Of a stretch of 5,343 nucleotides of DNA, positions 1-5,343 are shown piece by piece. A program made the translations under genes and the position numbers. Source of the DNA: Oscillospiraceae bacterium. GTDB taxonomy: Bacteria > Bacillota > Clostridia > Oscillospirales > Ruminococcaceae. The DNA lies in assembly GCA_017528675.1 (NCBI GenBank), contig JAFXOO010000149.1, positions 1-5,343 of the forward strand, written 5' to 3'. The notes beneath the pieces were generated by a model. The model was not told the origin of the DNA and searched no databases. It worked only from the letters and a program-made list of their open reading frames with translations. Position 1 is the first letter of the stretch. Each line of letters begins with the position of its first letter.

Positions 1-860
1 ATTTCTGACGCCGCACGGGTGTTGGTCAGCTTATGCATATTGGCGATATTCTGAGGAGAAATACTCTCGAATCCTATCACGAGCCCAAGGCATCCGCTTG
101 CCACCATCAGCTCCATGAGTTCCGGATCCTGTAACATGTCCATGCTTCCCTGGCTCACCCAATGAATCCTGAGCGGAATGAGCGCCCGGAACAATTCCTT
201 TGCTTTCGCTCGGTTGCACACGATGTTGTCATCCACAAAGAACAAAAGCCTGCGCTTCTGTGAAGCAATCTCCCGCAGCACCTCATTTACCGGACGGCAA
301 TAATGATGAGCGCCGAAATAGACCGAAGATGCGCAGAACTCACATTTATGCGAGCATCCCCTTGAGAATTGCAGCAGCGAAATCGGAAGATATCCCTTCC
401 CCTCGAACAGGTCACGCCTTGCGATGATGCCCTCCTGCGGGCAGAAGGGCTGGTTCGCCCGGTAGCACGCCTGCATATGACCTGCCTGAAAATCCCGGAT
501 CATCTGTGCCCAGACCGGCTCCGCATCCCCGATAATGACACAATCACAGTGCTTCCCGACTTCCTCCGGGATGAGCATGGCATGCATTCCGCCCATCACA
601 ACTTTCACACCACGGGCACGATATTCTGCCGAAATCTCATAGGCACGCCGTGCGGTAAAGGTTTCAACCGTAATGCCTACCAGATCGGTCGGCTCATCAT
701 AGGGGATCGGCTCCATCCGGTCATCGTAGAGCACGACCTCCACATCGGGGGGCGTGAGTGCCGCCAGAATTCCGAGAGGAAGCGGTTCCATACGCCCCTC
801 GTCCACATACAGACTATGCTCCCGGCGCCCGATATTCGGTTTGATCAGCGTCAGCTTCAT
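1..860 (-). CDS. B12-binding-domain radical SAM protein (third gene of the operon; C-terminus outside window)
   Basis: Predicted cytoplasmic radical SAM enzyme that would use a [4Fe-4S] cluster and S-adenosylmethionine; substrate unknown. Reading back from the ATG at 860-858 gives 286 open residues to the window edge. Residues about 1-125 form a Rossmann-like cobalamin-binding-type domain: strand MKLTLIKPNIG, VETFTARRAYE near 65-75, GGMHA at 90-94 and GDAE at 111-114. The classical DxHxxG cobalamin motif is absent. The radical SAM core starts near 160 with SRGCSHKCEFC, whose cluster ligands are Cys169, Cys173 and Cys176. It continues with a VDDN motif (209-212) and GFES (263-266). A GGGAGGTG ribosome-binding site 9 nt upstream supports this start, which lies 47 bp inside the preceding gene. 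The protein closely resembles its upstream neighbour (SVETYTAKRAY, FFADDN and MGFES there), so the two probably arose by duplication. The fold assignment is strong; the reaction is unknown. Confidence 0.9.
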   Translation of the reverse strand, partial: MKLTLIKPNIGRREHSLYVDEGRMEPLPLGILAALTPPDVEVVLYDDRMEPIPYDEPTDLVGITVETFTARRAYEISAEYRARGVKVVMGGMHAMLIPEEVGKHCDCVIIGDAEPVWAQMIRDFQAGHMQACYRANQPFCPQEGIIARRDLFEGKGYLPISLLQFSRGCSHKCEFCASSVYFGAHHYCRPVNEVLREIASQKRRLLFFVDDNIVCNRAKAKELFRALIPLRIHWVSQGSMDMLQDPELMELMVASGCLGLVIGFESISPQNIANMHKLTNTRAASE

Positions 861-2160
861 CGCCGAGCACACCTCCCAACAACTGTCCCTGCTTGGCTTG
901 AATCTCCCGTCCGGAGATGATATTCGCCAGCAGAAATACACCGATATTTCTAAGATATAGATGATGCGGTGCCCCGAACAACCTTTTCAAGACACAGGAC
1001 AGCGAGTAAAACCTCGTTCGCATCGAAAGGCATCCTGCTTGCAGTTCCTCCGGGGTCATATGCTTCGGAAGAAAGGCCGTCTCCCCGTAGCGATAGGTAT
1101 CCGAAAGCCACCAATGCGCATACCGAAGCCGGTTTTCCTGTTCCATCCGCTTGTAGACACCCGTTCCGGGCATCGGGATGAGCGGGTTGAAATTTGTGAC
1201 TGCAATGTGATTGCGAACTGCAAAGTCAAAGGTTTTCTCGAACACATCCGGCTCATCGCTGTCGCAGCCGAGCACAAATGTCCCGTAAATCATCAGCCCG
1301 TGGCTGTAGATGCGCCGGATGAGCGCCTCATACTCCTGCACAATATTAGCTGATTTGTGCATCTCCGCAAGACTGTCCGCATTCAGGCTCTCAAAGCCCA
1401 TCAGCACGAGAAAGCACCCCGCCTTCCGCATCGCCGCAAGGAGTTCGTCGTCCCGTGCGGCATCCATACTGATCTGGCACGCCCAGCGCTTCCTGAGCGG
1501 TGTAATCGCCCGGAGCAAAGCCATTGCAGAATTCCGGTCATAGAACAGGTTGTCGTCCGCAAAGAACAGAACACGCTCCTTCATTGCCCGCAGTTCAGCA
1601 GCCACTGCCTCAGGAGATTTTCGCCGCACACAGTGGTACATTGTCTTGATTGAACAGAAGTCGCAGTTGAATTTGCAGCCCCTTGAAATCTGACAGACGC
1701 CGATTCCATGGTATCTGTGCCGGTACACGCCCGGAACATCCGCAGCCGGAATCAGTCCGGAGCGTTCCCCGCCGCTGTAAATCGCTTTCGGACTTTTTTG
1801 CTCACAATCCCGCAGGAAGGGCCGCCAGGTTTCCTCCGCATCTCCGATGAGCACCGTATCAGCATACCGCAGCATTTCCTTTGCACAGACAGCCGCATGA
1901 AACCCGCCCATTACAATAGTCATACCGGGACGCCGGTATTTTTTTGCCAGTATATATGCTCTTTTGGCTGTATATGTCTCTACGGACATCGCCAGAATAT
2001 CGCAGTCGAGCGTCTCCGGCAGCCTTTCTGCCCGCTCATCGAGGAACAGAATCTCGTGCTGCTCCGGTGTGAGCTGCCGGATGATGCCGAATAAAATCGG
2101 CTTCATTGCATCGGTCGCAATGTGCTCGAACATGTTCAGCCGCAGAAAAATAATTCTCAT
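814..2160 (-). CDS. B12-binding-domain radical SAM protein (second gene of the operon)
   Basis: Complete 448-residue predicted radical SAM enzyme of the cobalamin-binding-domain class; substrate and reaction not recognisable. Residues about 1-125 are the Rossmann-like domain, with SVETYTAKRAY near 59-69, GGFHA at 85-89 and GDAE at 106-109, and no DxHxxG histidine motif. The radical SAM core has SRGCKFNCDFC with ligands Cys162, Cys166 and Cys169, then FFADDN (199-204), GFES (255-258) and a PMPGT turn (329-333) typical of this class. The C-terminal 60 residues contain a hydrophobic stretch, IGVFLLANIISG (about 406-417). The ATG at 2160 is preceded by AGAGGA with a 6-nt spacer. It starts 39 bp after the first gene and overlaps the next by 47 bp, ending in TAG. 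The last roughly 16 residues (from about Asp434) are encoded by the overlap and look like a non-conserved tail. The length is normal for the class. Confidence 0.93.
   Translation of the reverse strand: MRIIFLRLNMFEHIATDAMKPILFGIIRQLTPEQHEILFLDERAERLPETLDCDILAMSVETYTAKRAYILAKKYRRPGMTIVMGGFHAAVCAKEMLRYADTVLIGDAEETWRPFLRDCEQKSPKAIYSGGERSGLIPAADVPGVYRHRYHGIGVCQISRGCKFNCDFCSIKTMYHCVRRKSPEAVAAELRAMKERVLFFADDNLFYDRNSAMALLRAITPLRKRWACQISMDAARDDELLAAMRKAGCFLVLMGFESLNADSLAEMHKSANIVQEYEALIRRIYSHGLMIYGTFVLGCDSDEPDVFEKTFDFAVRNHIAVTNFNPLIPMPGTGVYKRMEQENRLRYAHWWLSDTYRYGETAFLPKHMTPEELQAGCLSMRTRFYSLSCVLKRLFGAPHHLYLRNIGVFLLANIISGREIQAKQGQLLGGVLGDEADADQTEYRAPGA
870..877 (-). promoter_or_regulatory. Ribosome-binding site inside the upstream gene
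   Basis: The minus strand reads GGGAGGTG here, 9 nt before the ATG at 860-858. It fixes the start of the third radical SAM gene. It lies within the last codons of the preceding gene, so ribosomes finishing that gene pass over it, which suggests translational coupling. Confidence 0.75.
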
Positions 2161-2199
2161 CCGCTATCCTCTGTTCAGATTGTGATACTGGCGTTCCGC

Positions 2200-3486
2200 T
2201 TACCGGATGCCAATAAAATGAAATCCAATATTCGCCCCCAGCAGAAAGCCCCCTGCGCCGTGAAACAAAGCCGGTGAACCGAATACCCGACGGGAGACCC
2301 TGCCCCACCGATAGGCATTCTTCCAGACCTCACGATACACGGAATGCAGCCGTTCCGGGGCGATGTGTGCAGGCTGGTAGACCACATGATGCTGGTTGTA
2401 GAGATCCCAGTTCTTCGTCAGGATCCGCCCGTCCTGCTCCATCTCGTCATAGAGCTTCGTGCCGGGATAGGGCGTTAAAATGGCGAATTTGCAGAGATCC
2501 AGTCCGAGCCTGTCCACCCGTTCCGGAAGTGACCGGAGTTCCTCCTCCGTGTCATCATCAAACCCCAGAACAAAGCAGCCGTTCACACCAATGTGATGGC
2601 TATGGATATTCCGGATGATCTCCTCGTATTTGTCGGCGTTGTGGAAGCGCTTGTGAACGCCGGACAGGGACTGTGAATTGATGGATTCCAGTCCGATCAC
2701 CACACCCCGGCAGCCGCTTCGATAGGCAATGTCCATCAGCTCATGGTCACAGCCGAAGTCGGCTGTCGCATCCGATGCCCACAGAATATGCAGCGGCTCC
2801 ATCGCCCGCATCAGCTCGATGGCATATTCCCGCTTTCCAAAGAAATTCGGGTCATAAAAGACGTAATGCCGTGCTTTCAGGGATTTCAGCTCGGCAATGA
2901 CATCCGCCACCGGGCGTGGATTGCTTTTCCACATTGTGCGCATGGAGCAGTATTTGCAGGCATTCATGCAGCCACGGTCTGCAATCACCGCCGGGATTTT
3001 CAGCTTGCCCCGCTTCGTGACCTTATCCCTTGCCGGTACCGGATAATCCGCCGGACAGACGGTGGTATCCCGGTAAAACGGCTTTGCATGGCCGGAAATC
3101 CAGTCCTGTAAAAAGACCGGAAGCGCCTTTTCCGCAGGTCCTGAAATCACGGTATCGCAGTACTGCCCCGCTTCCTCCGGCAGTGCTGTGGCATGATAAC
3201 CGCCCACAGCCACATAGCTTCCCCGTTTGCGGAATTCCTCGCAATGCCGGTATGCCGAAATGGCAGACGAGGTCTCGAAGGAGATGAGCACAAGGTCATA
3301 ATGCACCCGGTCATAGTCCACATGCTGGGAATTCTCGTCGATCACGTCGATCGTCTCAAACATCCCCGCCGGCACCAGCGCATAAAGCACCGCCAGCGTC
3401 AGGGACGGATAGGACAGCAGGCTTGAAAAACGGCTTCGGTATGCTGTTTCATCCCGATTCCACGCCTGTACGATCAAAAGCCGCAT
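2200..3486 (-). CDS. B12-binding-domain radical SAM protein (first gene of the operon)
   Basis: Complete 428-residue predicted cytoplasmic radical SAM enzyme; substrate unknown. The N-terminal third is a cobalamin-binding-like Rossmann domain: YPSLTLAVLYAL near 26-37, VIDEN near 48-52, GGYHAT at 95-100, then GPAE at 116-119 where relatives have GEGE or GDAE. DxHxxG is absent. The SAM core carries DRGCMNACKYC with cluster ligands Cys173, Cys177 and Cys180, followed by FYDPN (210-214), GLES (265-268), GCFVLGFDDDT near 303-313 and TPYPGT (338-343). The C-terminus has a hydrophobic segment, GGFLLGANIGFHF. The start is the ATG at 3486: GGGAGGTGA lies upstream with a 7-nt gap from GGAGG to ATG. A TTG one codon earlier (3489) would sit only 4 nt from GGAGG and is less likely. 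It is more diverged than the other two paralogs (DPN instead of DDN), suggesting a different step or substrate. Confidence 0.93.
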   Translation of the reverse strand: MRLLIVQAWNRDETAYRSRFSSLLSYPSLTLAVLYALVPAGMFETIDVIDENSQHVDYDRVHYDLVLISFETSSAISAYRHCEEFRKRGSYVAVGGYHATALPEEAGQYCDTVISGPAEKALPVFLQDWISGHAKPFYRDTTVCPADYPVPARDKVTKRGKLKIPAVIADRGCMNACKYCSMRTMWKSNPRPVADVIAELKSLKARHYVFYDPNFFGKREYAIELMRAMEPLHILWASDATADFGCDHELMDIAYRSGCRGVVIGLESINSQSLSGVHKRFHNADKYEEIIRNIHSHHIGVNGCFVLGFDDDTEEELRSLPERVDRLGLDLCKFAILTPYPGTKLYDEMEQDGRILTKNWDLYNQHHVVYQPAHIAPERLHSVYREVWKNAYRWGRVSRRVFGSPALFHGAGGFLLGANIGFHFIGIR

Positions 3487-3490
3487 CAAT

Positions 3491-3500
3491 TCACCTCCCT
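3491..3500 (-). promoter_or_regulatory. Strong ribosome-binding site deciding the ATG start at 3486
   Basis: The minus strand reads AGGGAGGTGA, a near-perfect match to the anti-Shine-Dalgarno end of 16S rRNA. GGAGG lies 7 nt from the ATG at 3486-3484 and 4 nt from the alternative TTG at 3489, which favours ATG. The site directly abuts the hairpin at 3502-3521. Confidence 0.85.
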
Positions 3501-3501
3501 G

Positions 3502-3521
3502 AAGCGGCCGTTCTGCCGCTT
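3502..3521 (-). other. 5'-leader hairpin before the radical SAM operon
   Basis: A perfect 7-bp inverted repeat, AAGCGGC and GCCGCTT, flanks a 6-nt loop. In the predicted leader RNA it ends 1 nt before the ribosome-binding site. Neither strand shows a T-run after it, so it is not a typical intrinsic terminator. It could tune ribosome access or mRNA stability; that role is inferred. Confidence 0.5.
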
Positions 3522-3557
3522 TGCTGTTGAAACAAATCTCTGATGTCAGCTATCTTT

Positions 3558-3586
3558 ATTATACCATAAAGCAAATCAGATTGCAA
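3558..3586 (-). promoter_or_regulatory. Housekeeping-type promoter of the radical SAM operon
   Basis: On the minus strand the -10 box is a perfect TATAAT (3563 to 3558), preceded by TGG, giving an extended -10 (TGnTATAAT). The -35 box is TTGCAA (3586 to 3581), four of six matches to TTGACA, and the spacer is exactly 17 bp. Transcription would start near 3551 and give a leader of about 65 nt that includes the hairpin at 3502-3521 and the ribosome-binding site. The surrounding DNA is AT-rich compared with the genes. Confidence 0.8.
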
Positions 3587-3716
3587 GAATCCAGGCAAAT
3601 ACCACAACCGTGAACCTATACAAAACATGATCGTCAAAATTATGCAAATCGCCGATTATGTAGAAGAAGTGTCAGAATCCGGCTTACAAATGTGTATAGA
3701 AGGTAAAGCAAGCCAA

Positions 3717-3723
3717 AAGGAGG
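3717..3723 (+). promoter_or_regulatory. Ribosome-binding site of the lipoprotein gene
   Basis: AAGGAGG lies 8 nt before the ATG at 3732. It selects this ATG over an in-frame ATG 35 codons upstream at 3627, which has no such site. No promoter matching both -35 and -10 boxes was found upstream; TATAGA at 3695-3700 is the best -10-like hexamer but lacks a -35 partner. Confidence 0.85.
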
Positions 3724-3731
3724 TATTTGCC

Positions 3732-5343
3732 ATGAAAAAACGCATCATCGCTTTGCTCACCGCAGCCGTCCTGCTGGTGCCGTCCGGCGCTTGCAGCAAG
3801 AAGCCGAAGGGCTCCACGCTACAGATCGACCTGTCCACATCCTATGTATCTGAGCCGTTTGACAAGAACGGCGTCCGCTACGATATGGTCACGGTCACGG
3901 ACAAGGGCTATGTCTGCCAGCGTTTTATCAAGCTGAAAGACACCGCACTTTCCCTCTATGACCCCGAAAAGAACGAATGGCGGGACATCCACAAGAACCA
4001 GAGCAATCTCCCGGACTGGACAGGCGTCCTCCCGGACGGCCGGCTGGCAGCGCTCTATAATGTATCAGCGGGCATCGTCGGCGGGTGGTATGATTTTGAC
4101 GGCAAGAACCGTGTGCTGGAGATCTATGACGATGACCTGAACGTGGCGGAGGAGCGCAAGCTGCCGGACAGTGTGTCCAAGGGGATCCTCCAGAGCGACA
4201 ATATTACCGCTGACGGCGACGGCAACTGGTACTTTCTGCCGATGGATGACGAAATGCCGGACAGCGTGGAGGTCTATGTGCCGGATTTCAGCCCCAAAGG
4301 CAAGATCCCGGTCGGTGAAAGCTATCTCCACAGTCTGACCGTTGGGCGTTCCGGTCAGGTCTACGGCATCGGAGACAGCGGCGGCTCCCTACAGCTTCGT
4401 CGCCTCGATCTCGGTACCATGACGGCGGAGCCCGTTGGCACACCTATCGCCAGTCAGGTCGATTCCATTGCAGCCGGGCCGGATTATGAGCTGTATTATT
4501 ATAACAACACAGGCATCTACGGCTTGCAGGATGACTGGACACCCAAGCTCCTTGTGGACTTCCGGAATTCCGATTTGCTGGGGTATTGCTCCAATCTGCA
4601 TCCGCTGCCGGGCGGCGAATTTGTCATCCTGTACAGCAAAGGAAACGAAACTCCGAAGCTCTATCGTCTGCGACAGCGCACAGAGGAGGAGCTGGCGGGC
4701 ACACAGATCGTCACGCTGGCCGGGGTGGATCTGCCGCAATCGCTTGTGAGCAATATCTGCGACTACAACCTTTCGCAGACGGATGTGCGCATTGTGATGA
4801 AGGACTATGCAGACGACTATAAAAGCGGGGAATATTTCTATTACGGCGGAAACTGGATGGACTCCTCGTATTACCGGGTCGTGAACCAGCAATCCGGCAC
4901 GCAGCCCTATCCGGAGGCTGCCGAAGCGTTCAAAAATGATCTGCTTACAGGTATCGTACCGGACATCATCTGTATGGATTCCATGCCCTATCAGCAGCTT
5001 TCCAACAAAGGGCTTCTGACTGATCTATGGCCAATTCTCGAACAGGACGAGCGGTTTGATCCGAAGGCGTATTATATGACATTCCTCGAAGGATTAAAGC
5101 ATGGAGACAAGCTCGAACGCATCGGGTTCAGTTTCATCGTGGACACCGCCGTTGCCAGAACAGAACTGGTCGGTACACAGCAGGGACGCACACCTGAGGA
5201 ATATATTGAGATGATCGAAAGCAGGCCGGAGGGGATGGATCTGATCTTCGACCCGTCCAGGGAATATCTCACGCAGCTCTATCTGACCGGGAGCCAGTCC
5301 TCGTTCATCGACCGGGAAACCATGACATGCAGCTTCAATTCCG
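3732..5343 (+). CDS. Extracellular solute-binding lipoprotein with N-terminal propeller-like region (C-terminus outside window)
   Basis: 537 residues are visible before the right edge. It begins with a lipoprotein signal peptide: MKKR, a hydrophobic core (residues 5-16), then PSGAC with Cys21 as the lipidation site. The lipobox is imperfect, with Ser at -3 where Leu is usual. Mature protein would be anchored to the outer face of the membrane. Residues about 30-330 contain repeated beta-rich units such as ITADGDGNWYFLP (158-170), SLTVGRSGQVYGIG (201-214) and SIAAGPDYELYYY (245-257), resembling beta-propeller blades. From about 335 the pattern matches family-1 ABC-transporter solute-binding proteins: VSNICDYNLSQTDVRIVMKDY (339-359), then LLTGIVPDIICMD (404-416) and LSNKGLLTDLWP (423-434). 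By family, a sugar or peptide ligand is plausible, but none can be assigned. No transporter permease is visible here. The gene is divergent from the radical SAM operon. Confidence 0.88.
   Translation, partial: MKKRIIALLTAAVLLVPSGACSKKPKGSTLQIDLSTSYVSEPFDKNGVRYDMVTVTDKGYVCQRFIKLKDTALSLYDPEKNEWRDIHKNQSNLPDWTGVLPDGRLAALYNVSAGIVGGWYDFDGKNRVLEIYDDDLNVAEERKLPDSVSKGILQSDNITADGDGNWYFLPMDDEMPDSVEVYVPDFSPKGKIPVGESYLHSLTVGRSGQVYGIGDSGGSLQLRRLDLGTMTAEPVGTPIASQVDSIAAGPDYELYYYNNTGIYGLQDDWTPKLLVDFRNSDLLGYCSNLHPLPGGEFVILYSKGNETPKLYRLRQRTEEELAGTQIVTLAGVDLPQSLVSNICDYNLSQTDVRIVMKDYADDYKSGEYFYYGGNWMDSSYYRVVNQQSGTQPYPEAAEAFKNDLLTGIVPDIICMDSMPYQQLSNKGLLTDLWPILEQDERFDPKAYYMTFLEGLKHGDKLERIGFSFIVDTAVARTELVGTQQGRTPEEYIEMIESRPEGMDLIFDPSREYLTQLYLTGSQSSFIDRETMTCSFNS

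Noticed and set aside
369..920. Plus-strand open frame of 183 codons opposite the radical SAM genes
   Set aside because: It lies antisense to strongly supported genes with conserved motifs. Its translation is rich in Arg, His and Pro with no family pattern, as expected for a GC-rich shadow frame.
2161..2199. Separate promoter for the second radical SAM gene in the 39-bp gap
   Set aside because: No -10 or -35 pair fits in this short gap; it holds only the AGAGGA ribosome-binding site at 2167-2172, so co-transcription is more likely.
3502..3521. Intrinsic terminator at the leader hairpin
   Set aside because: The stem is GC-rich, but neither strand has a T-run after it, and it sits inside the predicted leader just before a ribosome-binding site.
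3491..3628. 45-codon minus-strand open frame across the intergenic region (MFCIGSRLWYLPGF...), considered as a precursor peptide
   Set aside because: It spans the predicted operon promoter, so its first half would not be on the transcript, and it has no ribosome-binding site. Its TGA stop falling in the ribosome-binding site of the first radical SAM gene is probably coincidence.
3627..3731. 35-codon in-frame upstream extension of the lipoprotein, starting at ATG 3627
   Set aside because: The frame is open, but ATG 3627 has no ribosome-binding site. The strong AAGGAGG and the MKKR signal peptide start both point to ATG 3732.
4389..4892. Minus-strand open frame of 167 codons inside the lipoprotein gene
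   Set aside because: It is antisense to the solute-binding lipoprotein, whose plus-strand frame is continuous and carries family motifs; the antisense product shows no recognisable domain.

Overview
The window holds two divergent transcription units that look like chromosomal DNA of a Gram-positive anaerobe, probably a gut clostridium (Oscillospiraceae/Ruminococcaceae-like). This is an inference. It rests on strong GGAGG ribosome-binding sites, GC-rich codon use beside an AT-rich promoter region, a short lipoprotein signal peptide, and clustered B12-type radical SAM enzymes next to a family-1 solute-binding lipoprotein. No species can be named from the sequence alone.

Left unit (positions 1-3563, minus strand, read from right to left). 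An extended -10 promoter near 3558-3586 drives a leader of about 65 nt. The leader carries a perfect 7-bp hairpin just before the ribosome-binding site. Three tandem genes follow, each encoding a radical SAM protein with an N-terminal cobalamin-binding-like Rossmann domain: 2200-3486 (428 aa, complete), 814-2160 (448 aa, complete) and 1-860 (286 residues visible, running off the left edge). Gaps are 39 bp between the first two and a 47-bp overlap between the second and third, so this is very likely one operon with translational coupling at the overlap. All three keep a CxxxCxxC iron-sulfur motif. The second and third proteins are clearly closer to each other than to the first. The reaction and substrate are not recognisable.

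Right unit (positions 3732-5343, plus strand). One gene encodes a secreted lipoprotein with lipidated Cys21, a beta-propeller-like N-terminal region, and the start of a family-1 extracellular solute-binding domain. It is cut by the right edge. Its ribosome-binding site is strong, but no convincing promoter is visible.

The divergent layout puts all transcription control in the 245-bp gap (3487-3731). Nothing in the sequence proves that the lipoprotein and the radical SAM enzymes work together. The most interesting part is the tandem set of diverged B12-radical SAM paralogs. No RNA genes, mobile elements, CRISPR arrays or long repeats were seen.
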